DNA of 14,318 bases from an uncultured Coriobacteriaceae bacterium (GTDB taxonomy: Bacteria; Actinomycetota; Coriobacteriia; Coriobacteriales; Eggerthellaceae): contig URRZ01000056.1 in NCBI GenBank assembly GCA_900550385.1, positions 1 to 14,318 of the forward strand, in the 5' to 3' direction. The position numbers were made by a program, and so were the translations under genes. The notes beneath the pieces are model-generated. The model worked only from the letters and a program-made list of their open reading frames with translations, was not told where the DNA came from and ran no database searches. Numbering within the stretch: the stretch's first letter is position 1; each line of letters starts with the position of its first letter. This document shows, piece by piece, positions 1 to 6,027 of the stretch.

Positions 1-26
1 CCGCGCCCCCAGCCGCGAGGAGTACC

Positions 27-115
27 TGCACGCCCATCCGCGCGCGTAGAGAGCGAGAACGGCGCGCGACGTTAGCGGCACCGCCTCGCACTTGCACGCC
101 CATCCGAGCGCCTAG
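27..115 (+). repeat. Short direct repeat, two copies, with a weaker third at 219-228
   Basis: TGCACGCCCATCCG occurs at 27-40 and again at 93-106. Both copies continue as nGCGCnTAG, ending at 49 and 115, so about 23 bases match with two differences. The core CGCCCATCCG recurs at 219-228. Copies are 66 and then about 122 bases apart, and the intervening sequence is not similar. The family is not one I recognise. It could be a dispersed intergenic repeat or the remains of a duplicated gene end. Confidence 0.5.
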
Positions 116-135
116 GACGCGACCGTTCCGCGCTG

Positions 136-153
136 CATGGGCTTGAACCCATG
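136..153. repeat. Short inverted repeat (6-bp arms, 6-base loop)
   Basis: CATGGG at 136-141 is followed after six bases (CTTGAA) by its perfect complement CCCATG at 148-153. It can form a small hairpin. There is no T-run behind it, so it is not a typical terminator. Its role is unknown and it may be chance in GC-rich DNA. Confidence 0.4.
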
Positions 154-490
154 GGGCGCCCGCCTGCGTGCGCGATGCGGCAGGCGCCGCCGAAAAGCCG
201 GGCGCACCTGCTCGCCATCGCCCATCCGCACGCGTGGCTCGGCGGGGAAGGCCGCGGCCCGGCGCTCGCCGCCGGCGTCTCGGCTTTGCCCGGCTGCCCG
301 CATCCCGTCGATTGCTCCCGCCATGCGTTCAAAAAAACTCCCATTTCCTCCCACATCCTTACACCCATCTATATATTGTGCCTGTTTGCGATGTGGACAC
401 TAGATATAGATCCATCCTTAAAGAAAATTGTTGCGAAGTGCGATGTAACAACGCTCCGAAACGCCTTTTTCCCTCGTCAAACGTCAAGCG

Positions 491-558
491 GTGGGTGAAT
501 ATCCTTGCATGGTGGGACAAAGTGGGATAGAATCCCAAGCATCGGAAGCTCCGTGGGA
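491..558 (+). promoter_or_regulatory. Array of MraZ-type operator boxes (GTGGG repeats)
   Basis: GTGGG occurs at 491-495, 512-516, 522-526 and 553-557. Three copies continue as GTGGGAnA. A reversed copy (TCCCA) lies at 533-537. Counting from the T of TGGGN, the elements fall at 492, 513, 523, 533 (reversed) and 554, that is at steps of 21, 10, 10 and 21, so they share one face of the helix. MraZ proteins are known to bind direct TGGGN-type repeats about 10 bp apart upstream of their own gene. The location immediately before mraZ and around its promoter makes autoregulation the natural reading. Binding itself is inferred. Confidence 0.75.
505..533 (+). promoter_or_regulatory. Candidate sigma-70-type promoter of the mraZ operon
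   Basis: TTGCAT at 505-510 and TAGAAT at 528-533 are separated by exactly 17 bases. The -10 matches the consensus at five of six positions; the -35 matches mainly in TTG. Transcription would start near 540, giving a leader of roughly 37 bases before the mraZ ATG at 577. Two GTGGG boxes lie in the spacer and one downstream of the start, placing the promoter under direct MraZ control. The TTG of the -35 is also in frame with mraZ, but its role as promoter argues against it being a start codon. Confidence 0.6.
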
Positions 559-566
559 CAGGATCG

Positions 567-572
567 AAAGGA
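567..572 (+). promoter_or_regulatory. Ribosome binding site that sets the mraZ start
   Basis: AAAGGA lies four bases before ATG 577. No comparable site precedes the in-frame TTG at 505, so 577 is the preferred start. Confidence 0.55.
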
Positions 573-576
573 CGGC

Positions 577-1077
577 ATGGCCGCAAACGCCAACACGAAT
601 GGAGGCGCGCAGCCCGCAGCGGCTGGCACCGAGGTCGTGGAGGCGCGCATCGTGGATCTGAACGGCGAGTACCGCTTCAAGGTCGACGAGAAGGGCCGCG
701 TGTCCCTCCCGTCCAAGTTCCGCAAGATGCTTTCGAAGGACCTCGTGGTGACGCGCAACCCCCAAGACGAATGCCTGTGGGTGTTCGAGACGGCAGGGTT
801 CAACCACTGGATCGAGAAGCTGTTCGACGACCGCTTCGATGGATACGATTCGTCCGACAAGCAGCACATCGCCTTGCGAAGGAAGCTGAAGTCGCGTTCG
901 GAGGATATCTCGGTCGACGGCTCGGGCCGCATCACGCTTCCGGCGGACAAGCGCGCCAAGGTCGGCATCGACAAGGATGTCGTCATCATTGGCAACACCG
1001 GTTACTTCGAGGTGTGGGATGCGAAGCGTTACGACGAGATGGACGAGGAAGTCGACCTCGACCTGCTGTTCCACTAG
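577..1077 (+). CDS. mraZ: MraZ, transcriptional regulator of the dcw cluster
   Basis: This is the DNA-binding regulator that typically opens the dcw cluster and represses its own operon. The protein has 166 residues and carries the family's two SpoVT/AbrB-like halves, each with the D-x-x-x-R signature: DEKGR at residues 37-41 followed by VSLPSKFR, and DGSGR at 114-118 followed by ITLPADKR. MraZ proteins are usually about 140-155 residues. The excess is an N-terminal tail of roughly 20 residues rich in Ala, Asn and Gly. I chose ATG 577 because AAAGGA precedes it and because the only upstream in-frame start, TTG 505, coincides with the likely -35 box. Stop is TAG. The array of GTGGG boxes just upstream is its expected operator. 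Family members assemble into ring-shaped oligomers. rsmH follows after 18 bases. Identification is firm; regulation is inferred from the boxes. Confidence 0.95.
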   Translation: MAANANTNGGAQPAAAGTEVVEARIVDLNGEYRFKVDEKGRVSLPSKFRKMLSKDLVVTRNPQDECLWVFETAGFNHWIEKLFDDRFDGYDSSDKQHIALRRKLKSRSEDISVDGSGRITLPADKRAKVGIDKDVVIIGNTGYFEVWDAKRYDEMDEEVDLDLLFH

Positions 1078-1095
1078 TCGTAGGACGTGAGCGAA

Positions 1096-2052
1096 ATGAC
1101 AAGCGAATATCGGCATATCCCGGTCCTGCTCGCCGAGTGCCTCGAATACTTGAACCTAGAAACACAGCACACATTCGTGGACGCAACGCTCGGCGGGGCA
1201 GGCCATTCCCTCGAAGTCGCCAAGAGGCTCGGAAGCGACGGGCTGCTCATCGGCATCGATCAGGACGAGTCGGCGCTAGCCGCCGCCCGCCTTAAACTCG
1301 GGACGTTGCCCGACGGGCGAAGGCCGCGCATCGAGCTTCTGCACGGCAACTTCGGGGATCTGGACGAGCTGCTTCTTTCTGCGGAGGTGCCAGGGATCGA
1401 CGCTATCCTGTTCGACCTGGGCGTTTCCTCACCGCAGATCGATCTGCCCTCCCGCGGCTTCTCCTTCAAGGAGAACGGCCCCCTTGATATGCGGATGGAT
1501 CCGGGTAAAAGCACCCTAACCGCAGCAGAGATCATCAACACCTACAACGCAGCAGATCTCGCTCGGATCATCCGTGCCTATTCGGACGAGAGGTGGGCGA
1601 GCCGCATCGCGGAGTTCATCGTGCGCGAGCGCGAGAAGGCCCCCATCGTGGAGAGCGCGCAGCTTGTCGACGTCATCAAAGCCGCCATCCCCGCTTCGGC
1701 GCGCCGTGCGGGGGGCCATCCTGCGAAGCGCACGTTCCAAGCGCTGCGCATCGAGGTGAACGGCGAGCTCGACGTTTTGAGGAGGGGGCTCGACGCCGCC
1801 GTCCGCTGGTTGAACCCCGGCGGGCGCATCGCGGTGATCAGCTACCACTCGCTGGAGGATCGCATCGTGAAGGACGCGTTCGCGTCGTTTGCCGACCGAT
1901 GCACCTGCCCGCCCGACCTTCCGGTCTGCGCTTGCGGGCGAAAGCCGATATTGAACGTCATCACGCGCCGGCCCGGGCTCCCCACCGAAGAGCAGGCCGA
2001 ACGTAAGCCGCGCGCCCGCAGCGCGAAGCTGCGCGGGGCGGAAGGTCTATAG
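1096..2052 (+). CDS. rsmH: RsmH, 16S rRNA m4C1402 methyltransferase
   Basis: RsmH (MraW) is the SAM-dependent enzyme that N4-methylates cytidine 1402 in the decoding centre of 16S rRNA. From ATG 1096 it has 318 residues, normal for the family. Visible motifs include HIPVLL near the N-terminus, the SAM-binding DATLGGAGHS at 29-38, then GIDQD, the FDLGVSS segment with RGFSF and PLDMRMD, RTFQALRIEVN, and YHSLEDR at 250-256. The C-terminal part holds a cysteine group (CTCPPDLPVCACG) typical of the family. GTG 1087 in the same frame would add three residues, but TAGGA ends only one base before it, whereas AGGA is ten bases from ATG 1096. Codon use differs from the neighbours: it contains CTA at 1156, 1276, 1516 and 2047 and TCA at 1429, codons absent from the mur genes downstream. 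Stop is TAG. Confidence 0.95.
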   Translation: MTSEYRHIPVLLAECLEYLNLETQHTFVDATLGGAGHSLEVAKRLGSDGLLIGIDQDESALAAARLKLGTLPDGRRPRIELLHGNFGDLDELLLSAEVPGIDAILFDLGVSSPQIDLPSRGFSFKENGPLDMRMDPGKSTLTAAEIINTYNAADLARIIRAYSDERWASRIAEFIVREREKAPIVESAQLVDVIKAAIPASARRAGGHPAKRTFQALRIEVNGELDVLRRGLDAAVRWLNPGGRIAVISYHSLEDRIVKDAFASFADRCTCPPDLPVCACGRKPILNVITRRPGLPTEEQAERKPRARSAKLRGAEGL

Positions 2053-2066
2053 AGAAACGCGCAGTG

Positions 2067-2085
2067 GGCCGGGATCAGCCCGGCC
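2067..2085 (+). repeat. GC-rich perfect hairpin between rsmH and ftsL
   Basis: Arms GGCCGGG and CCCGGCC are fully complementary with loop ATCAG. It lies 66 bases before the ftsL start. The absence of a U-tract argues against intrinsic termination. Confidence 0.5.
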
Positions 2086-2134
2086 GACGTGCACTACACG
2101 GCCCGAACCGCCTGTGAAAGCAGCTTGAACGGAG

Positions 2135-2142
2135 AAAGGAGG
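2135..2142 (+). promoter_or_regulatory. Strong ribosome binding site of ftsL
   Basis: AAAGGAGG is a near-perfect match to the anti-Shine-Dalgarno sequence and lies nine bases before ATG 2152. It decides the ftsL start against the upstream in-frame GTG at 2089. Confidence 0.75.
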
Positions 2143-2151
2143 TTGGTCGGG

Positions 2152-2619
2152 ATGAGCGCGGCACCCGCATACTCCCGCATGCGTCCCGAACGCCAGCCTC
2201 AACGCGCCCCGCGCCCCCGCGTCCGCGCCATCCCCGGCGGCGGCGCCCGCGTGCAGGAGAAGGGCGTCTCCTCGCAGGTGATGTTCTTCGCGAAGGTCGC
2301 TGTGGCGGCGCTGGTGCTGATCACCGCCGTCTGCTGCGTGCGCGTCGCGCTTTCCGCCGCGACGGTGTCCACTGCGGTCGAGACCCAGGAGCTGAACCAG
2401 CAGATCGCCGCGGCGCGGGAGCAGGGCAACGCGCTGGAGGTCTCCCACAGCACGCTTTCCAACCCCACGCACGTGAAGGCCGCCGCGACCGAGCTGGGCA
2501 TGGTCGCCCCCGGCACCACCGAGACCATCGACGTGGGAGCCGATATCGTGGCGGTCGACGACGCGGGCAACCTTTCGTTGACGCAGAGCTTGGAGCGCGT
2601 CGGCGGCCAGGCGGAGTAG
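2152..2619 (+). CDS. ftsL: FtsL-like division protein (septum formation, single-pass)
   Basis: FtsL is a small bitopic membrane protein of the divisome that pairs with the FtsQ and DivIC/FtsB proteins and activates the FtsW-FtsI synthase. The protein has 155 residues. Residues 1-40 form a cytoplasmic tail rich in Arg and Pro. Residues 43-70 form one hydrophobic membrane segment. Residues 73-103 look like a short coiled coil (VETQELNQQIAAAREQG). The SNPTHVKAAATELGMV stretch after it is the typical ending of FtsL/DivIC domains, and the last 35 residues are acidic and probably extracellular. Sequence identity in this family is low, so the call rests on topology plus position between rsmH and ftsI. 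DivIC-type naming is the main alternative. Stop is TAG; ftsI starts four bases later, suggesting coupled translation. Confidence 0.82.
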   Translation: MSAAPAYSRMRPERQPQRAPRPRVRAIPGGGARVQEKGVSSQVMFFAKVAVAALVLITAVCCVRVALSAATVSTAVETQELNQQIAAAREQGNALEVSHSTLSNPTHVKAAATELGMVAPGTTETIDVGADIVAVDDAGNLSLTQSLERVGGQAE

Positions 2620-2623
2620 CCCC

Positions 2624-4474
2624 ATGGCGTCCCAACGTCCCGGATCGGGGAACGGGCGCTCCGGCGACGGCGGCGCCACACGCGGCTCCTCGGGCCCTTC
2701 GCCGTCCGGCAAGCGCCGCCCGTCGGCGCGCGCCCGCCACGCCCGCTTCGAAGCGGCGGGGCAGACCATCGATTCCAACCGCGCCTTCATCCCCGTGCTC
2801 CTGTTCGCGGCGGTGGCGGCGCTCATCTTCCTGCGGCTGTTCTACCTGCAGGTCATCGTCGCAGGCGAGTACTCCTCCCAGGCCGAGCAGGCGCGCACGG
2901 TCTCGCTCGCCGTGGACGCGCGCCGCGGGACCATCTACGATCGGAACGGCGCCGTCCTGGCCATCAGCGTCGACGCCACCACGGTGTACTGCAACCCCTC
3001 CGAGGTGAACGACCCCGCGACGGCGGCGCTGACGGTGGCCGAGGCGATGGGCGGCCAGGCGTCCGATTACTTGGAGACGCTCAGCCAGTCCAGCATGTCC
3101 TTCGCCTACCTGGTGCGCAAGGGCGACGTCGAGGACGCGGAGAACCTGCAGGCGCTTTTGGACGAGCGCGGCGTCGAGGGGGTCTACTGCCTGGATGACA
3201 CGCGCCGGGAATACCCCAACGGCCAGGTGGGCGGCCAGGTGATAGGCGCCTGCGAGATCAAGGTCGACGAGGAGACCGGCGCCGAATACTACGAGGGCAT
3301 CTCCGGCTTGGAGGCCTACTACGATGACCTGCTGTCGGGCACCCCGGGGGTCTACGTCGCCGAGCGCGGCCAGGGCGGCATGCCCATTCCGGGGGGCGTT
3401 CACGAGGACGTCCCGGCGGTCGACGGCCAGGACATCGTGGTTTCGCTGGACATCACGCTGCAGGGCGCGGTCGAGGAGCGCCTGGCGCAAGGCGTTGAGG
3501 ACATCGAGGGCACGGGCGGCAACGCCGTGGTGATGGACGCCGGGACCGGCGAGATCTACGCCGCCGCGTCGCTGCCGTACTTCAACCCCGCCGACCGCTC
3601 CGTCGTCGAGGAGGGCTCCACGCAGCTGAAATGCGTGACGGACCTGCTCGAGCCGGGATCCATCTTCAAGACGGTTTCGACGATGGCGATCCTGGAGACC
3701 GGGACGATGGGCCCCGACGACACCATCTTCTGCCCGGCCTACATCACGGCCGACGGCTACACCATCTCGGACGCGCACGACCGCGGCGACCAGGAGATGA
3801 CGCTGCGCGAGATCCTGGACAAAAGCTCCAACGTGGGCATCTCTCTGGCGGTGGAGGAGATGGGCTTCCAAGAGCTCTACGACCACATCGTCGCCTACGG
3901 GCTGCACTCCGACACGGGGGTGGACTACCCGGGCGAGGGCGAGGCGGACACCGACGCGCTGGGGTACCTGGTGCCCTTCGACGAGTGGGGCCGCGTGACG
4001 GCCTACAACGTGAGCTTCGGCCAGGGCATCTCGGTCACGCCGCTGCAGATGGTGCGCTTCTACGGCGCCATCATCAACGACGGCGTCGCGGTGACGCCCC
4101 ACTTCCTGATCTCCAAGCCCCAGTCCGGCGAGACGCCGGAATACGAGACCGAGCAGATCATCCAGAACACCTCGGCGCTTCCGACGATGATCGACATGCT
4201 GAAGACGGTCGTCTCCAACGGCACCGGCACCGCCGCCGCCATCGACGGCTACGAGGTGGCGGGCAAGACCTCCACGGCCGAGATCTACGACGAGGAGAAC
4301 GGCGGCTACCGCGAAGGCGTGTACAACATCTGCTTCACCGGTTTCCTCGCCGATTCCTCCAGCCAGTTGGTATGTTTTGTGGGGGCGAACGAGGTTCCGG
4401 GCGACCGCGTGGTCACTCCGGTGTTTAAGGATATAATGACTACGGCGATTGATCGCTTCAAGATCACGCCATGA
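2624..4474 (+). CDS. ftsI: FtsI, class B penicillin-binding protein (septal transpeptidase)
   Basis: This protein crosslinks septal peptidoglycan, working with the SEDS glycosyltransferase FtsW encoded downstream. It has 616 residues. A basic, Ser/Pro/Gly-rich cytoplasmic tail (about 1-50) precedes one membrane anchor (about 54-80). The PBP dimerisation domain starts with DARRGTIYDRNG at about 98. The transpeptidase domain shows SIFK with nucleophile Ser346 and Lys349, SSN at 401-403, and KTS at 548-550 in place of the commoner KTG. The chain ends soon after this domain, so there are no C-terminal PASTA repeats. The extracytoplasmic part contains seven cysteines. ATG 2624 is preceded by GGAG at 2613-2616. 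The last part of the gene is unusually AT-rich and includes a TATAAT at 4432-4437 that may be a promoter for murE. It is the only gene here ending in TGA. Confidence 0.95.
   Translation: MASQRPGSGNGRSGDGGATRGSSGPSPSGKRRPSARARHARFEAAGQTIDSNRAFIPVLLFAAVAALIFLRLFYLQVIVAGEYSSQAEQARTVSLAVDARRGTIYDRNGAVLAISVDATTVYCNPSEVNDPATAALTVAEAMGGQASDYLETLSQSSMSFAYLVRKGDVEDAENLQALLDERGVEGVYCLDDTRREYPNGQVGGQVIGACEIKVDEETGAEYYEGISGLEAYYDDLLSGTPGVYVAERGQGGMPIPGGVHEDVPAVDGQDIVVSLDITLQGAVEERLAQGVEDIEGTGGNAVVMDAGTGEIYAAASLPYFNPADRSVVEEGSTQLKCVTDLLEPGSIFKTVSTMAILETGTMGPDDTIFCPAYITADGYTISDAHDRGDQEMTLREILDKSSNVGISLAVEEMGFQELYDHIVAYGLHSDTGVDYPGEGEADTDALGYLVPFDEWGRVTAYNVSFGQGISVTPLQMVRFYGAIINDGVAVTPHFLISKPQSGETPEYETEQIIQNTSALPTMIDMLKTVVSNGTGTAAAIDGYEVAGKTSTAEIYDEENGGYREGVYNICFTGFLADSSSQLVCFVGANEVPGDRVVTPVFKDIMTTAIDRFKITP
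4410..4437 (+). promoter_or_regulatory. Candidate internal promoter before murE
   Basis: A perfect TATAAT lies at 4432-4437, with TGGTCA (four of six consensus bases) at 4410-4415, 16 bases upstream. The surrounding 3' end of ftsI uses codons rare elsewhere in the cluster (TTG GTA TGT TTT at 4366-4377, GAT ATA at 4429-4434), so the low GC may be selected at the DNA level. Transcription would start near 4444 and leave a leader of about 78 bases before murE. The -35 is weak. Confidence 0.4.
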
Positions 4475-4487
4475 GGCCGAAAGGCCT
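4474..4487 (+). repeat. Small hairpin with GAAA tetraloop at the ftsI stop
   Basis: AGGCC at 4474-4478 and GGCCT at 4483-4487 enclose GAAA, a GNRA-type tetraloop closed by C-G. The hairpin begins at the last base of the ftsI stop codon. No T-run follows directly (TTTT comes 13 bases later), so it is more likely an mRNA structure than a terminator. Confidence 0.45.
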
Positions 4488-4521
4488 GATGGACAGGCAG
4501 TTTTGAATGCGAGGGAATAGA

Positions 4522-6027
4522 ATGGCTAAAACTTGCGCCCAGCTTTTCGAGGGAGTGGAGCGCACCATCATAGGCAATGCCGACGAGGAGGTGTCCGGCA
4601 TCGCCTACCGAAGCGACAAGGTGCAGCCGGGCGACGCGTTCTTCTGCATCGTGGGCTTCAAAGCCGATGGGCACTCGTTCGCCCAAGACGCCATCGACCG
4701 CGGCGCGCGCGTGCTGGTGGTACAGCGCAAGGTGTACCTTGCCGACGCGACCGACGTCACCGAGGTGGTCGTCCCCGACACCCGCAAGGCGATGGCGCAG
4801 GCGGCCGCCAACTTCCACGACCATCCCTCGCGCGACTTCTCGCTGGTGGGCATCACCGGCACCAACGGCAAGACCACTTCGACGTTTCTGGTGGAGCACA
4901 TCGCCCGCGTCGCCGGCAGGCGCACGGGCGTCATCGGCACGGTGGGCGTCCAGATCGGCGACGAGCGCGAGAAATCCGCCCACACCACGCCCGAGTCCCC
5001 CGACCTGCAGCAGACGTTCTCGCGCATGAGGGACGCGTCCTGCGACGTGGTGGCGATGGAGGTGAGCTCGCATGCGCTCGACCTCGAGCGGACGTGGGGC
5101 ACCCGCTTCGCGGTGACGGCGTTTACCAACCTCACGCAGGACCATCTGGACTACCACCACACCTTCGAGGCATACTTCGAGGCGAAGGCCCGGCTGTTCT
5201 CGAAGGACTACCCGGCCAAGCGCGTGATCTGCATCGACGACAAATGGGGCAAGGAGCTGCTGCGCCGCTGCTCGGCGGCGGGCGACAACGTGGTCACCAC
5301 CGGCTTCGACCCCTCGGCGCAGATACATCCCGGCAAGGTCGACTACGCCCCGACGCACACCTCGGTGGAGCTGCACGTGCGCGGCACGGTCCATTCCTTC
5401 GACTACCCGCTGGTCGGCAGGTTCAACGTCTCCAACATCATGAACGCGTTCGGCATCGCCATGCAGCTGGGCATCCCCACCGAGCTCATCATTCAGGCGC
5501 TCTCCGAGGCGCCGCAGGTCCCCGGGCGCCTCGAGCGCGTCCATGCCGAGAACGACGGCGGCGTGTCGGTGTTCGTCGACTACGCGCACACCCCCGACGC
5601 CCTGAAGAAGGCACTGGGTTCCATCAAGGCGCTCACCCCCGGCAAGACGCTGTGCGTGTTCGGCTGCGGCGGCGACCGCGATGCGGGCAAGCGCTCCATC
5701 ATGGGCCGCGAGGCGCTGGAGGCCGATTACGCCATCGTCACGTCCGACAACCCCCGCTCCGAGGACCCGCTGGCCATCATCGCGGACATCGAAAGCGGCA
5801 TGGGCGCCGGGCGCGGCCGCTACGAGGTGGTCCCCGACCGGCGCGCCGCCATCGCGCGCGCCCTGGAGCTGTCGCAGGCGGGCGATTCGGTGCTCCTCGC
5901 CGGCAAGGGCCACGAGGACTACCAGCTGGTGGGGGACAAGGTGCTGTCCTTCGACGACCGTCTGGTGGCGGCCGAGGAGCTCGAGCGCCGTTTCGGCGGC
6001 GCGGCTGCGGGCGAGGGGGGCGAATAG
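4522..6027 (+). CDS. murE: MurE, UDP-MurNAc-L-Ala-D-Glu:meso-DAP ligase
   Basis: MurE is the ATP-dependent cytoplasmic ligase that adds the third amino acid of the peptidoglycan stem peptide. The product has 501 residues, normal for the family. The N-terminal domain carries the YRSDKVQPGDAFFC segment; the ATP-binding loop GTNGKTT is at 113-119; EVSSHALDLER and NLTQDHLDYH lie in the central domain; the C-terminal domain has DYAHTPDAL and FGCGGDRDAGKR. DNPRSEDP at 409-416 is the motif that marks enzymes using meso-diaminopimelate rather than lysine, so DAP-type peptidoglycan is predicted. ATG 4522 is preferred because GAGGG lies six bases upstream. ATG 4507, also in frame, would add five residues and has only a weak AGG. 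Stop TAG directly touches the murF ATG, so the two are probably translationally coupled. Confidence 0.96.
   Translation: MAKTCAQLFEGVERTIIGNADEEVSGIAYRSDKVQPGDAFFCIVGFKADGHSFAQDAIDRGARVLVVQRKVYLADATDVTEVVVPDTRKAMAQAAANFHDHPSRDFSLVGITGTNGKTTSTFLVEHIARVAGRRTGVIGTVGVQIGDEREKSAHTTPESPDLQQTFSRMRDASCDVVAMEVSSHALDLERTWGTRFAVTAFTNLTQDHLDYHHTFEAYFEAKARLFSKDYPAKRVICIDDKWGKELLRRCSAAGDNVVTTGFDPSAQIHPGKVDYAPTHTSVELHVRGTVHSFDYPLVGRFNVSNIMNAFGIAMQLGIPTELIIQALSEAPQVPGRLERVHAENDGGVSVFVDYAHTPDALKKALGSIKALTPGKTLCVFGCGGDRDAGKRSIMGREALEADYAIVTSDNPRSEDPLAIIADIESGMGAGRGRYEVVPDRRAAIARALELSQAGDSVLLAGKGHEDYQLVGDKVLSFDDRLVAAEELERRFGGAAAGEGGE

Larger units (their letters stand above)
1..490. other. Upstream intergenic region, no supported gene
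   Basis: I see no gene here that I can defend. Short open frames exist on both strands, but none has a convincing ribosome binding site or recognisable protein. About 1-310 is very GC-rich and carries short repeats of CGCCCATCCG and a palindrome at 136-153. About 315-480 is clearly AT-richer (runs such as AAAAAAA at 331-337 and TATATA near 372) and is probably the regulatory approach to mraZ. Frame 2 from the left edge is open to a TAG at 47-49 and could be the last 15 residues of an upstream gene, but so short a tail cannot be identified. Confidence 0.6.
2053..2151 (+). other. rsmH-ftsL spacer with hairpin
   Basis: This 99-base gap is the longest inside the cluster. It contains a perfect 7-bp stem, GGCCGGG at 2067-2073 and CCCGGCC at 2079-2085, around a five-base loop. 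No T-run follows, so it is not a standard intrinsic terminator. It could be an RNA processing or attenuation site. An in-frame GTG at 2089 exists but lacks a ribosome binding site. Confidence 0.5.

Noticed and set aside
130..160. tRNA-like T arm (GGGTTCAAGCCC on the minus strand)
   Set aside because: The loop is six bases rather than seven, and no acceptor, D or anticodon arms can be drawn around it.
72..368. Small ORFs in the leader on both strands (about 60-120 residues)
   Set aside because: They have no convincing ribosome binding site and no recognisable motif; their composition fits random GC-rich DNA, and the overlapping frames are all equally open.
505..576. TTG 505 as the mraZ start (24 extra residues)
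   Set aside because: The TTG is the first half of the likely -35 box, the extension would run through the operator boxes and transcription start, and ATG 577 has its own AAAGGA.
2067..2085. Intrinsic terminator after rsmH
   Set aside because: The stem is good, but the following bases (GACGTGCAC) contain no T-run, and the next gene belongs to the same cluster.
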